A stretch of DNA of 64,000 nt from Gammaproteobacteria bacterium (GTDB lineage Bacteria; Pseudomonadota; Gammaproteobacteria; Pseudomonadales; Ketobacteraceae): assembly GCA_013178375.1 (NCBI GenBank), contig JABLXQ010000006.1, positions 1-64,000 of the forward strand, given 5' to 3'. Positions 1 through 9,212 of this stretch are shown here, piece by piece. Every line of letters starts with the position of its first letter. Position 1 is the first letter of the stretch. Below the pieces are notes generated by a model that saw only the letters and a list, made by a program, of their open reading frames with translations, ran no database searches and was not told where the DNA came from. Made by a program: the position numbers and the translations under genes.

Positions 1-1
1 C

Positions 2-1906
2 ACCGCTGCCATTCTGAATTCGCTGGATTTCGATTTTTTTGAACTGCTGGATAGTGTCACCATTGCCCGCTCCCGCAAGCATATCGAAACCTTTTATGAC
101 ACGGCGGACATTGGCCAGTTTCCCGAACGCCTCAAGCCGCTGTCCTATCGCTGCCCACTCACCCATCGTGGCGACGTGATCGGCTTCAACGAAATATTCA
201 ACCGGCTGACGATCCTCAAACTGTCTGTCTATGCGCCCATCAGCTACATCTTGCCTAGCCGTATCAAGCACTACGAGGAACGTTATGACACCCTAGTGGA
301 AGGCGGCAAAAGCAAATTCCGTCAGGCCGACCGGGAACAAAGCCTGAAAAACCTGATGACAGTGAACCTGCTCAAACGGCTGGAAAGCTCGGTCGCCGCG
401 TTTCGCATTACATTGCAGGGTTTACTGAAAAACCACACCGCCACGCTGGAACGCATCGAACGCTATCTGGAAACCGGCAGCGACACCGGTTTTGCCGATG
501 TCAGCGCCGCCTTCGAAGAAGTGGATTTTGATGAAGACGACTTCCCCACACCCGGCGACGCCACCATCGGCAAAAAAATCCAGATCAAGCTGGCCGATAT
601 GGATCTGCCGTCATGGCAACACGATCTGAATGCCGATCTGGTGATCATCGAATCCCTGCTGGAGGAAATGGACAAAATCAACCCGGCGGAAGATGCCAAG
701 TTGCAACACCTGAAAGCCCACATCCATAACAAACTGGCCAACCCCCTAAACTCCGGCAACAAAAAGGTGCTGATCTTTACCGCCTTTGCCGACACCGCCA
801 ATTACCTGTATGACAACCTGGCCGCCAGCCTGCAGCGTACCCATCAACTGCATACCGCCCGCGTGTCTGGCGGCGAGCCACCCAAATCCACACTACGTTC
901 CAGCGTCAATCCCAAGCAGGGCTTTGATTTTCAGTCCGTGCTCACCCTGTTTTCACCGCGTTCAAAAGAAAAACGCGCCATCCTACCCAATGAACCGGGT
1001 GAGATCGACATCCTGATTGGCACCGACTGCATATCCGAAGGCCAGAACCTGCAGGATTGCGACTACTTGATCAACTACGACATTCACTGGAACCCCGTGC
1101 GCATTATCCAGCGCTTTGGTCGCGTCGATCGCATTGGCTCGCAAAACCGCGTCATTCAATTGGTGAACTACTGGCCCGACATCACCCTGGATGAATACAT
1201 CAATCTGAAGGAGCGGGTGGAAAATCGCATGGTGATTGCCGACGTGGTGGCCACCGGCGATGACAACGTACTGGTAACCCAATCCCACGATGCCGCCTAC
1301 CGCAAGGAACAACTGCGCCGCCTGCAGGAAGAAGTGATCGAAATGGAAGACCTGAAAACCGGCGTCGCCATTACCGATCTGGGCCTGAATGACTTTCGCA
1401 TGGACCTGCTCAACCACATCAAGGCCAATGGCGATCTGGCCAGCGTACCCAACGGCCTGCACGCGGTGGTGCGTGCTGCGCCCCACAAGGGCCTTCCACC
1501 GGGCGTGATCTTTGCCCTGCGCAACCGCAACCATGCCGTGAACATCGAACAACAAAACCGCCTGCACCCCTATTACCTGATCTACATGGCGCAGGATGGC
1601 ACCACCGTGATCCCCCATACGGATGTGAAACGCCTGCTGGATCTGGTGCGCCTTGCTTGCCGGGGCAATGCCGAACCGCTGGCGGAGGTCTGCCGCAGCT
1701 TCAACACCGCCACTGACGACGGCCGCGACATGCGCGCCTATTCCGCCCTGCTGGACGACGCCATCCGCGCCATGATCGATCTGAAAACCGAAAAGGACAT
1801 CGACAGCCTGTTCAGCGGCGGCCGCACCACCGCACTCACCCACACCATCGCCGGGCTGGACGAGTTCGAGTTGATCGCCTTTCTGGTGGTGCAGGCCACG
1901 GCATGA
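2..1906 (+). CDS. SNF2/DEAD-type helicase, C-terminal part (5' end outside window)
   Basis: The reading frame is open from base 2, so the start lies upstream; 634 residues are visible. About visible residues 254-385 form a superfamily 2 helicase C-terminal domain. It contains VLIFTAF, a motif V region with SEGQNLQ, and motif VI QRFGRVDRIGS, whose arginines contact ATP. The N-terminal ATP-binding half (Walker A, DEAH) must lie upstream. The last 200 residues match no domain I can name. The stop overlaps the ATG of the next gene (ATGA), so the two are translationally coupled. Its place ahead of DUF4391, mod and res suggests an ATP-driven translocase in an extended type III-like restriction locus. 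The family is clear; the role in defence is inferred from context. Confidence 0.88.
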   Translation, partial: TAAILNSLDFDFFELLDSVTIARSRKHIETFYDTADIGQFPERLKPLSYRCPLTHRGDVIGFNEIFNRLTILKLSVYAPISYILPSRIKHYEERYDTLVEGGKSKFRQADREQSLKNLMTVNLLKRLESSVAAFRITLQGLLKNHTATLERIERYLETGSDTGFADVSAAFEEVDFDEDDFPTPGDATIGKKIQIKLADMDLPSWQHDLNADLVIIESLLEEMDKINPAEDAKLQHLKAHIHNKLANPLNSGNKKVLIFTAFADTANYLYDNLAASLQRTHQLHTARVSGGEPPKSTLRSSVNPKQGFDFQSVLTLFSPRSKEKRAILPNEPGEIDILIGTDCISEGQNLQDCDYLINYDIHWNPVRIIQRFGRVDRIGSQNRVIQLVNYWPDITLDEYINLKERVENRMVIADVVATGDDNVLVTQSHDAAYRKEQLRRLQEEVIEMEDLKTGVAITDLGLNDFRMDLLNHIKANGDLASVPNGLHAVVRAAPHKGLPPGVIFALRNRNHAVNIEQQNRLHPYYLIYMAQDGTTVIPHTDVKRLLDLVRLACRGNAEPLAEVCRSFNTATDDGRDMRAYSALLDDAIRAMIDLKTEKDIDSLFSGGRTTALTHTIAGLDEFELIAFLVVQATA

Positions 1907-2595
1907 CACCCGCCTCCCCGAGCAACCCGCTGTTTGCCTATCCAGCGCAAGCGGCATTTCACAAACCCGTGCCCAAAACCAAAATATACCAGCACGGGCG
2001 CCCCAGCCAGCGGGTACGCGATCTGTTTGTTGCGCAGGTGGACCAGATCGAATGGCAGTACAAACTGGCGCTGGAAACCCTCAACCTGCCTGCCAGCCCC
2101 GCAGTGCCGGAAATCCAGATCTTCGCCATTCATCTGCGCGGCCCCGCACTGGACGACGACGTGCTGCGCTGCATCGACAAGGCCATTCCGCTGCCAATAC
2201 TGTTCCACCTGCAGCACGGCGATCAGGTGCGGGTGGCCGCCGCCTACAAGCGCCCCAGCGAGGCCGATAAAAAGCAATGGGTGATCAGTCCCGTGTTTGC
2301 AGGCCCCTGGCAAGCCGCCACTGAGCCGCGCCCCCCGCTGCCCCTGGCCCTGAACCTGGAAGGGCTTTACACCCAACTGCTGCAACCCCTGCTGCCCTGG
2401 CCCGCCCGCCCCGGCGAATCCCTCAAGGCCCAGATCGAGCGCATCGAACAGATCCGCCAGCAGCAACAGGACATCCGCACGCTGGAAACCCGCATGGCCA
2501 GCGAAACCCAGTTCAACCGCAAAGTTGGGTACAATGCCCGGCTACGCGAATTGAAACGTCAACTTTCTGCACTGAGCGACCCATGGAAAAACTGA
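1903..2595 (+). CDS. DUF4391 domain protein
   Basis: This 230-residue protein matches DUF4391 as I know it. It has a conserved N-terminal block (LFAYPAQAAF, then PKTKIYQHGRPS), a central VDQIEWQYKLA block, and a charged helical C-terminus (residues about 180-225, rich in Gln, Glu and Arg). The biochemical function is unknown. Proteins of this family are often annotated beside a helicase and an adenine-specific methyltransferase, as here. The start overlaps the helicase stop by 4 bp and the 3' end overlaps mod by 13 bp, so it belongs to one transcription unit with both. It could be an adaptor or a specificity-coupling subunit; that is inference only. Confidence 0.88.
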   Translation: MTPASPSNPLFAYPAQAAFHKPVPKTKIYQHGRPSQRVRDLFVAQVDQIEWQYKLALETLNLPASPAVPEIQIFAIHLRGPALDDDVLRCIDKAIPLPILFHLQHGDQVRVAAAYKRPSEADKKQWVISPVFAGPWQAATEPRPPLPLALNLEGLYTQLLQPLLPWPARPGESLKAQIERIEQIRQQQQDIRTLETRMASETQFNRKVGYNARLRELKRQLSALSDPWKN

Positions 2596-4481
2596 AGCTG
2601 CACACCCCCAACTTCACCCAGGACAACATTGCCCGACTGGCAGAACTGTTCCCCAATTGCATCACCGAAGCACGGGATGAAAAGGGCGCGCTGAAAAAGG
2701 CCATTGATTTTGATCTGCTGCGGCAGGAACTGTCGGGCCAGATCGTGGAAGGGCCGCAGGAGCGCTATCAGTTGAGCTGGCCCGGCAAGCGGGAAGCCCT
2801 GCTGACGGCGAATGCGCCGATTGCGAAAACCCTGCGCCCGTGCCGGGAAGAGAGTGTGGATTTTGACACCACCAAGAATCTTTTTATCGAAGGGGACAAT
2901 CTGGATGCGTTGAAGCTGTTGCAGGAGACGTATCTGAACCAGGTGAAGATGATTTATATCGATCCGCCGTATAACACGGGGAATGATTTTATTTATGATG
3001 ATGATTTTGCGGAGGATGTGGATTCTTATAAATTGAGATCGAATCAAATTGATGAAACTGGTAATAGATTGGTTGCAAACATGGCAACTAATGGCCGATT
3101 TCACTCAGATTGGTTAACCATGATTTATTCAAGGCTGAGGCTTTCGAGAAATCTCCTAACCGTAGATGGTTCTATCTGGATTTCTATTGACGACATTGAA
3201 TATTCGAATATTCGCCAAATTTGCAATCAGATTTTTGGAGAGGAAAATTTTGTTGCGAGCTTTATTTGGGAAAAACGTAAAACTCGTGAGAACAGAAGAG
3301 TATTTTCCGTTAACCACGACTACATTATTTGCTATGCCAAAAACAAGGACGCATTCCAAGATTCACGGCACTTATTACCATTGACGAATGAAGCTAGAGC
3401 ACGATATTCCAATCCCGACAATGATCCGAGAGGTGAGTGGCAATCAGTCGCTCTTACCGCTCAAGCGGGACATGGGACGCCAGCGCAGTTTTACACTATC
3501 ACAACCCCTTCGGGACGGATGGTATCTCCGCCGTCAGGCAATTGTTGGCGTGTGACTGAGAAGCGTTTTTCGGAAATGAAAAAAGATGGACGAATTTGGT
3601 TCGGCTCTGAAGGCGCAAACGTCCCTCGGCAGAAAGTTTTCCTCAGCGAAATGGACGCTGGGCTAACACCGCATACGCTTTGGAAGGCCGATGAAGTTGG
3701 AACAACAGATAGTGCCAAAAGAAAGCTCAACGAACTATTTCAATCCGTCACGGTTTTCGACACTCCAAAACCTATAGATTTGCTTGAGCGTATCGCACAT
3801 ATATCAATGGACAGCGGCGACATTGCTCTTGATTTTTTTTCAGGATCGGCATCTATAGCTGAAGCAGTTATTGGCTTGAATGCAAAGGACGGAGGTAACA
3901 GGAAATTCAATTTAGTCCAACTACCAGAAACTTCTGATGATAATAGCGAAGCATTTAAGGCCGGTTACACGACAATCGCTGAAATTGGGAAAGAACGCAT
4001 TCGCCGCGCCGGCAAAAAAATCAAGGAAGAAAACGCCGGCAAACCCGGCATCGACCAACTCGACATCGGCTTCCGCGTCCTCAAAATCGACACTTCCAAC
4101 ATGAAGGACGTGTACTACACCCCGGATAATTTCCAACAGGACGACCTGCTGGAACAGGTCAGCAATATCCGCGAGGACAGAACCCCGGAAGACCTGCTGT
4201 TCCAGGTGCTGCTGGACTGGGGCGTGGATCTGGCCCTGCCCATCAGCCGCGAAACCATTGCCGGCAAAACCGTATTCTTTGTCGATGGCGGCGACAAACA
4301 CATGGCTCTGGCCGCCTGCTTCGATCATGGCATCGACGAAGACTTCGTCAAACAACTGGCCACCCGCCAGCCGCTGCGCGTGGTGTTCCGCGACGATGGC
4401 TTCGCCACCGACAGTGTGAAGATCAATGTGGAGCAGATCTTCCGTCTGCTGTCGCCCAGCACCGATGTGAAGTCAATTTAG
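2583..4481 (+). CDS. mod: Type III-like site-specific DNA adenine methyltransferase (Mod)
   Basis: This 632-residue protein has the beta-class amino-methyltransferase order: catalytic motif IV DPPY at residues 127-130 (IYIDPPYNTGNDF), then a recognition region, then the AdoMet-binding motif LDFFSGSAS near residues 415-423. This is the layout of type III Mod subunits, which methylate adenine on one strand and give the complex its sequence specificity. The ATG lies inside the end of the DUF4391 gene. The DNA from about 2985 to 3985, covering the region between motif IV and just past motif I, is clearly richer in A+T than both ends of the gene, which suggests an exchanged recognition domain. The Fic gene follows after 9 bp and res lies further downstream. 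I am sure of the family; the target site is unknown. Confidence 0.95.
   Translation: MEKLKLHTPNFTQDNIARLAELFPNCITEARDEKGALKKAIDFDLLRQELSGQIVEGPQERYQLSWPGKREALLTANAPIAKTLRPCREESVDFDTTKNLFIEGDNLDALKLLQETYLNQVKMIYIDPPYNTGNDFIYDDDFAEDVDSYKLRSNQIDETGNRLVANMATNGRFHSDWLTMIYSRLRLSRNLLTVDGSIWISIDDIEYSNIRQICNQIFGEENFVASFIWEKRKTRENRRVFSVNHDYIICYAKNKDAFQDSRHLLPLTNEARARYSNPDNDPRGEWQSVALTAQAGHGTPAQFYTITTPSGRMVSPPSGNCWRVTEKRFSEMKKDGRIWFGSEGANVPRQKVFLSEMDAGLTPHTLWKADEVGTTDSAKRKLNELFQSVTVFDTPKPIDLLERIAHISMDSGDIALDFFSGSASIAEAVIGLNAKDGGNRKFNLVQLPETSDDNSEAFKAGYTTIAEIGKERIRRAGKKIKEENAGKPGIDQLDIGFRVLKIDTSNMKDVYYTPDNFQQDDLLEQVSNIREDRTPEDLLFQVLLDWGVDLALPISRETIAGKTVFFVDGGDKHMALAACFDHGIDEDFVKQLATRQPLRVVFRDDGFATDSVKINVEQIFRLLSPSTDVKSI
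2985..3985 (+). other. AT-rich core of mod (candidate recognition-domain replacement)
   Basis: Within mod, base composition shifts abruptly to AT-rich shortly after the DPPY motif. It returns to the GC-rich local style near the codons for GKERIRRAGKKI. The limits are judged by eye. The segment covers the region where beta-class methyltransferases carry their target recognition domain. Both flanks have codon use like the neighbouring genes. Confidence 0.6.
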
Positions 4482-4490
4482 GAGCACGTC

Positions 4491-5606
4491 ATGCAGCCCT
4501 ATGAACCTGACGTTTTGCCCCTCGCGGAACTGGACTACCGCCTGCTGCTACCGCTGGTGGGGCAGGCCAATGCCAATTTGGCCCGCTATGATGGCTTGCT
4601 GCAAGGTATTCCCAATCCCGCCGTGATGCTGTCTCCGCTCACCACGCAAGAAGCGGTGTTGTCTTCAAAAATTGAAGGCACACAGGCCACCGTGGATGAG
4701 GTGCTGGAGCAAGAGGCGGGCTTGCTGAAAGAAGGCGAGAAGTACAAAGACATCCAGGAAATATCCAACTATAGGGCAGCGCTGTTTCGTGCCCGAGAAT
4801 ATTTGAAGGATTTTCCTGTTCGATTAGCCTTTGTGCGCGAACTCCACCGCATTCTGATGGATAGCGTTCGCGGGCAGGACAAGCTGCCGGGTGAATTTCG
4901 AAAGGAACAAAACTGGATTGGAAAGGCCGGTTGCACGATTGAACAGGCGACCTTTGTGCCACCGAATCCTTTTCAATTGCAGGATCATCTCAATGCCTGG
5001 GAAGCCTATCTGGAATTCAATGATGTAGATTTTCTGGTACAGGCCGCCGTTGTGCATGCCCAGTTTGAACTGCTCCACCCTTTCAAGGATGGCAATGGGC
5101 GGATTGGCCGGATTTTGATTCCGCTGTTTCTGTATCAGAAGCGGACCCTGTCACAACCCATGTTCTATCTGTCGGAGTATCTGGAAGCCCATCGCGAGGA
5201 ATACTATGCCCGCCTGAAATCCATTTCGGCTGAAAAGGACTGGAATGGCTGGATTGCGTTTTTTCTGCGGGCCATTTCTGAACAGGCGGGGCAGAACAGC
5301 ATCCGGGTACGGGCCATTCAGACTCTGTACGACGAGATGAAGAAAACCATTCACGAGACAACGCATTCCCAATACACGGTGCATCTACTCGATGCGATTT
5401 TCAGCCGGCCTGTTTTCAAGGTTGCGGATTTTGCCCAGCTATTGCTGGCCGGTCATGGCGTTCATGAAAAAACCACTGCGGGGTTGCTGCGCCAGCTCAA
5501 GGACGCCGGTGTTCTGCTTGAGCTTCAAGCGGGGGGTGGGCGCAGGTCAGCCACCTTATGTTTCCCCCGGCTGATCAATATCGCCGAGGGCAGAGAGGTA
5601 CTGTAG
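4491..5606 (+). CDS. Fic family protein (putative AMP-transferase, self-inhibited)
   Basis: This 371-residue protein carries the Fic core motif HPFKDGNGRIGR at residues 196-207. The His is the catalytic base and the GNGR segment binds nucleotide phosphates. Residues 58-63 (SSKIEG) fit the inhibitory helix motif [ST]xxxE[GN] of class II Fic proteins, where Glu62 would block the ATP gamma-phosphate site. The C-terminal 100 residues look like a winged-helix domain. Fic enzymes usually transfer AMP to a Ser, Thr or Tyr of a target protein; the target here is unknown. The gene begins 9 bp after mod in the same direction and so is probably cotranscribed with it. No separate antitoxin gene is seen, in line with built-in inhibition. 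Confidence 0.93.
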   Translation: MQPYEPDVLPLAELDYRLLLPLVGQANANLARYDGLLQGIPNPAVMLSPLTTQEAVLSSKIEGTQATVDEVLEQEAGLLKEGEKYKDIQEISNYRAALFRAREYLKDFPVRLAFVRELHRILMDSVRGQDKLPGEFRKEQNWIGKAGCTIEQATFVPPNPFQLQDHLNAWEAYLEFNDVDFLVQAAVVHAQFELLHPFKDGNGRIGRILIPLFLYQKRTLSQPMFYLSEYLEAHREEYYARLKSISAEKDWNGWIAFFLRAISEQAGQNSIRVRAIQTLYDEMKKTIHETTHSQYTVHLLDAIFSRPVFKVADFAQLLLAGHGVHEKTTAGLLRQLKDAGVLLELQAGGGRRSATLCFPRLINIAEGREVL

Positions 5607-5617
5607 CGTAGAAGGCT

Positions 5618-5730
5618 ATTATCTAGCGGAGCGTAAAACAGTTTTTGCGCTCCGCTAGATAATTAGCGGAGCCTGTAGACTCCGCTAAACAGTAGTGGTC
5701 ACTAACCATTTTCGTGGCGTCACGAAAATG
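5618..5730. repeat. Hairpin cluster, copy 1 of paired repeat plus a third hairpin
   Basis: Hairpin 1 has perfect 16-bp arms at 5618-5633 and 5648-5663 around a loop whose A- and T-rich sides also partly pair. Hairpin 2 has 8-bp arms TAGCGGAG and CTCCGCTA at 5664-5671 and 5680-5687. Hairpin 3 has 10-bp arms CATTTTCGTG and CACGAAAATG at 5707-5716 and 5721-5730. Hairpins 1 and 2 share the core AGCGGAG and recur as a pair at 5881-5943. The layout resembles REP/BIME-type intergenic elements. Hairpin 1 could also stop transcription after fic. Confidence 0.8.
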
Positions 5731-5880
5731 ATCAGTAAGCGCTCACGCGTGACCTTGAATGGCAGCTTGCAAAGAGCAAAAAAGAGATCTGCAAAGAAAA
5801 TTTCAGTAAAGCATTGATAAATCGAGTAATTAGATGCCATTTTGGCTTTTGCGGCCGACGACTTACAAAGAGAAACAATG

Positions 5881-5943
5881 ATCTTGCGGAGCGTAAATCT
5901 CGTTTTACGCTCCGCAAGATCCGTAGCGGAGTCCACAGACTCC
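5881..5943. repeat. Hairpin cluster, copy 2 of paired repeat
   Basis: A perfect 17-bp inverted repeat (5881-5897 with 5904-5920) shares the core GCGGAGCGTAAA with hairpin 1 of the upstream cluster. It is followed by a shorter hairpin (GGAGTC 5928-5933 with GACTCC 5938-5943) matching hairpin 2. The order and spacing of the two hairpins are kept between copies while the arm ends differ. That suggests a mobile or maintained repeat unit rather than chance. Confidence 0.8.
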
Positions 5944-6007
5944 CCAAAGATTAGGCTCTGGCAAGCCCGACCACCCTTGATTAACGATTAGACACCGTGG
6001 TTCCGCG

Positions 6008-9000
6008 ATGAAATTGAAGTTCAAAACCCAGCCCTACCAGACCCAGGCCGTGGAAGCGGTGGCCGATTGCTTTGCCGGGCAGCCCTTTCATACCGGCATT
6101 CAGTACCGGATCGATCCCGGCCGGGCGGCCAATGGTGTGCCCCAGCAGCAGATGCTGGATGACGCCGGGTTCCGCAACCACGACATTGCCTTGCCACCCG
6201 CCGAGCTGCTGAAGAACATCCAGGCGGTGCAGCGGCACCAGAACCTGCCCCTGTCCAGCGAACTGGTGGCCAGCAAGCCCTGCCGGATCAATCTGGATAT
6301 CGAGATGGAAACCGGTACCGGCAAAACCTATTGCTATATCAAAACCATCTTTGAGCTGAACAAACGCTACGGTTGGAGCAAGTTCATCATCGTGGTGCCC
6401 AGCATTGCTATTCGCGAAGGGGTGAATAAATCGCTGGAGATTACCGCCGATCACTTTCTGGAAGCCTATGGCAAGAAGGTGCGTGGGTTTATCTATAACT
6501 CCAAGCAGCTGCACAATCTGGAAAGCTTTTCGTCCGATGCCAGCATCAATGTGATGGTGATCAACGTGCAGGCGTTTAATGCCACCGGCAAGGATAACCG
6601 CCGCATTTATGAAGAGCTGGATGACTTCCAGTCCCGTCGCCCTATTGATGTAATCGCCAGGAACCAGCCCATTCTGATTCTGGACGAGCCCCAAAAAATG
6701 GAGGGCGGCAAAACGCTGGATTCACTGAAGAACTTCAATCCGCTGATGATCCTGCGCTATTCCGCCACGCATAAAACCACTCACAATAAGATTCACCGCC
6801 TGGATGCACTGGATGCCTACAACCAGAAGCTGGTGAAAAAGATCGCCGTGCGCGGTATCACCTTGAAAGGCTTGAGCGGTGCCAATCCCTATCTGTTTGT
6901 GGAGTCCATTGAGGTTTCCACCAACAAGGCGCCGGTGGCGCGAGCGGAAATCGAAATCAAACAGAACAGCGGCATCAAGCGGGTGCTGCGCAAACTGGGC
7001 CGCAACGACAACCTGTTTGATCTGTCCGGCGGGCTGGATCAGTACAAAGGCTTTGTTATCGCCGATATTGATGCGCGCACCGATACAGTGAGCTTTACCA
7101 ATGGCGTAGAAGTGCAAGTGGGTGAGGCCACCGGCGATGTCAACGAATCGGTATTGCGCCGCATCCAGATTCGCGAGGCCATCAAGGCACATTTTGAGAA
7201 GGAACAGCGCCTGTTCGACAAAGGTATCAAAGTACTATCGCTGTACTTTATCGACGAAGTTGCCAAGTATCGCCAATACGATCAAAGCAACGAACTGCCA
7301 GGCGAGTACGCGCAAATCTTTGAAGAAGAATACAACCAGCATCTGAATGAAGCGATGACGCTGGAAGATACCGCTTACAACCGCTATCTGAAGGGAATAG
7401 CAACAGCAAAGACACACAGTGGCTATTTCTCTATCGACAAGAAATCCAAACGTTTGGTGAATCCGGAAACCGGCAAGAGAACCGACGAAGCCGACGACGC
7501 TGATGCCTATGACCTGATTTTGAAAGACAAGGAACGTTTGCTGTCCTTGCAGGAGCCGGTACGCTTTATCTTTTCGCACTCTGCACTGCGCGAGGGCTGG
7601 GATAACCCCAATGTGTTCGTGATCTGCGCGCTAAAACATAGCGACAACACCATTTCCCGCCGCCAGGAAGTAGGGCGTGGTTTGCGGATTTCGGTAAACC
7701 AATTGGGTGATCGCATGGATGATCCAATGACGGTGCACCAAATCAACGTGCTGACGGTTGTTGCAAGCGAAAGCTACAAGGATTTTGTATCGGCCCTGCA
7801 GGACGAAACCAGCAAAGCCCTGTCCGCCCGCCCAAGGGAGGCCAATGAGGACTATTTTACTGGCAAGATATTGAAAGCGGCCGCTGGCGATATCGAAGTC
7901 ACGCCACAGATGGCAAAACAGATTTATCGCTATCTGGTAAAGAACGACTACACCGACGATGCCGATCGTATTTCCCAGGCCTATCACGACGCCAAAGCGC
8001 AAGGATCACTGGCCATGCTGCCCGCTGATTTGGCAGTCCATTCCGACCAAATATTTCAGCTGATTGACAGCGTTTTCAGCAATGCCATGCTGCCCAGTAT
8101 TGAAGATGAGCGGCGCACCAAGCCCAATCCACTGAATGCCAATTTCGAGCGACGCGAGTTCAGAGAGCTGTGGAATCGCATCAATCAAAAGGCAGCTTAT
8201 ACCGTTCACTTTGAAACTGATGAACTGGTTGGAAAATGTGTGTCCACGCTCGATAAGGAGCTGAAGGTTAGCCCATTGCAATACATCGTCCAGCGGGGCG
8301 AACAGTTGGACCAGATTGACTATGACACGTTGAAAAATGGCGACGCATTCAAGATTCGACAGGTGGAAACCGACGCCTACCGGCAGTCGATTCAATCTGG
8401 CGTGAAATACGATTTGATCGGCAGACTGGCAGAAGAGACCCAGCTCACCCGCAAAACCATTGCTGACGTATTGCAAGGCATTAACAAAGCCGTCTTTGGT
8501 CAATACAAGACCAACCCGGAAGATTTCATTGCCAAGGCCGCGCGCTTGATCAATGAACAAAAGGCCACCGTGATCGTTGAGCATATTGCCTATGATCCGG
8601 TAGAAGACAGGCATCATTTGGATATTTTCACTTCCGACAAGCCGAAAGAAGACTTCAGCAAGGCGATCAAAACCGAACATCATATTTATGATTACGTTTT
8701 TACTGACTCATCCGTTGAGCGGAGTTTTGTACGTGAGCTGGATGCCAGCGTTGAGGTTTCTGTGTACGCCAAGCTGCCGAAGACGTTCTTCATCCCGACT
8801 CCCGTAGGCAACTACAACCCGGATTGGGCAATTGCGTTTCAGGAAGGCAAAGTTAAGCACGTGTATTTCATCGCAGAAACGAAAGGCTCCATGTCCACCA
8901 TGGATTTGCGCGAGATTGAAAAGAGCAAGATTGAATGTGCTCGAAGGTTCTTTGCGAAGATCACGTCTGAGCAGGTGAAATATGACGTGGTGGATAGCTA

Positions 9001-9028
9001 TTCGAAACTCATGGAGATGGTTCGATAA
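6008..9028 (+). CDS. res: Type III restriction endonuclease, Res subunit
   Basis: This 1006-residue protein is of the usual type III Res size. Walker A is GTGKT at residues 103-107 and the DEAD-box equivalent is DEPQ at 226-229. Helicase C-terminal motifs follow: [10 protein letters not shown] near 524-534 and QEVGRGLR near 553-560. A PD-(D/E)XK nuclease closes the protein, with PDW near residue 938 and AETKG near 956. The enzyme would hydrolyse ATP to move on DNA and cut when bound to Mod at unmodified sites. It is separated from mod by fic and a 401-bp hairpin-bearing gap, which is unusual because mod and res normally abut. All motifs look intact, so it is probably active. Confidence 0.95.
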   Translation: MKLKFKTQPYQTQAVEAVADCFAGQPFHTGIQYRIDPGRAANGVPQQQMLDDAGFRNHDIALPPAELLKNIQAVQRHQNLPLSSELVASKPCRINLDIEMETGTGKTYCYIKTIFELNKRYGWSKFIIVVPSIAIREGVNKSLEITADHFLEAYGKKVRGFIYNSKQLHNLESFSSDASINVMVINVQAFNATGKDNRRIYEELDDFQSRRPIDVIARNQPILILDEPQKMEGGKTLDSLKNFNPLMILRYSATHKTTHNKIHRLDALDAYNQKLVKKIAVRGITLKGLSGANPYLFVESIEVSTNKAPVARAEIEIKQNSGIKRVLRKLGRNDNLFDLSGGLDQYKGFVIADIDARTDTVSFTNGVEVQVGEATGDVNESVLRRIQIREAIKAHFEKEQRLFDKGIKVLSLYFIDEVAKYRQYDQSNELPGEYAQIFEEEYNQHLNEAMTLEDTAYNRYLKGIATAKTHSGYFSIDKKSKRLVNPETGKRTDEADDADAYDLILKDKERLLSLQEPVRFIFSHSALREGWDNPNVFVICALKHSDNTISRRQEVGRGLRISVNQLGDRMDDPMTVHQINVLTVVASESYKDFVSALQDETSKALSARPREANEDYFTGKILKAAAGDIEVTPQMAKQIYRYLVKNDYTDDADRISQAYHDAKAQGSLAMLPADLAVHSDQIFQLIDSVFSNAMLPSIEDERRTKPNPLNANFERREFRELWNRINQKAAYTVHFETDELVGKCVSTLDKELKVSPLQYIVQRGEQLDQIDYDTLKNGDAFKIRQVETDAYRQSIQSGVKYDLIGRLAEETQLTRKTIADVLQGINKAVFGQYKTNPEDFIAKAARLINEQKATVIVEHIAYDPVEDRHHLDIFTSDKPKEDFSKAIKTEHHIYDYVFTDSSVERSFVRELDASVEVSVYAKLPKTFFIPTPVGNYNPDWAIAFQEGKVKHVYFIAETKGSMSTMDLREIEKSKIECARRFFAKITSEQVKYDVVDSYSKLMEMVR

Positions 9029-9070
9029 AGCATTGAGAATGAGCCCTCTGGCGATGGGGTGGCACCGATC

Positions 9071-9100
9071 CCCATCCGTTATCGTCAGCGGACTGGGATT
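9071..9100. repeat. Short stem-loop repeat, copy 1
   Basis: This 30-bp segment matches 12091-12120 with about six mismatches. The two share TCCGTTATCGTC followed three bases later by GGAC and GGGATT. In this copy the stem is imperfect. It lies between res and the next gene, about 108 bp before that gene's start. Confidence 0.5.
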
Positions 9101-9140
9101 GCCTTCGTGACGCTCAAATAAAAATGCGTTCGCCAATGTG

Positions 9141-9162
9141 TACTGACACAGCGGTGTCAGTA
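9141..9162 (+). other. Hairpin upstream of the NTF2-like gene
   Basis: Perfect 9-bp arms TACTGACAC (9141-9149) and GTGTCAGTA (9154-9162) surround a four-base loop. No T-tract follows, so it is not a standard terminator. It ends 9 bases before the longer stem that encloses the downstream start codon. The two may form one structured leader, or this could be a protein-binding palindrome. Confidence 0.5.
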
Positions 9163-9171
9163 GCGGGTTGT

Positions 9172-9212
9172 TACATTTGATATTCCAATACAGATGAGGA
9201 ATATCAAATGTA
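9172..9212 (+). promoter_or_regulatory. Start-codon-sequestering hairpin
   Basis: The segments 9172-9186 and 9198-9212 are perfect 15-bp inverted repeats separated by 11 bases. The Shine-Dalgarno sequence GAGGA (9196-9200) straddles the loop and the 3' arm. The ATG at 9208-9210 lies entirely inside the 3' arm. In RNA this would hide the ribosome entry site, so translation may depend on temperature, a bound protein or ligand, or upstream transcription state. The structure is seen directly; its regulatory role is inferred. Confidence 0.65.

Larger units (their letters stand above)
5607..6007. other. Intergenic gap with hairpin repeats between fic and res
   Basis: This 401-bp stretch contains no credible gene. 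It is AT-rich compared with its neighbours and carries five inverted repeats, described separately, in two clusters (5618-5730 and 5881-5943). About 150 bp of plain AT-rich sequence lies between them. A promoter for res probably lies here, but I cannot place one with confidence. Confidence 0.8.

Noticed and set aside
5618-5943. CRISPR array
   Set aside because: The repeats are hairpins of varied length, only two copies, without regular spacers or cas genes.
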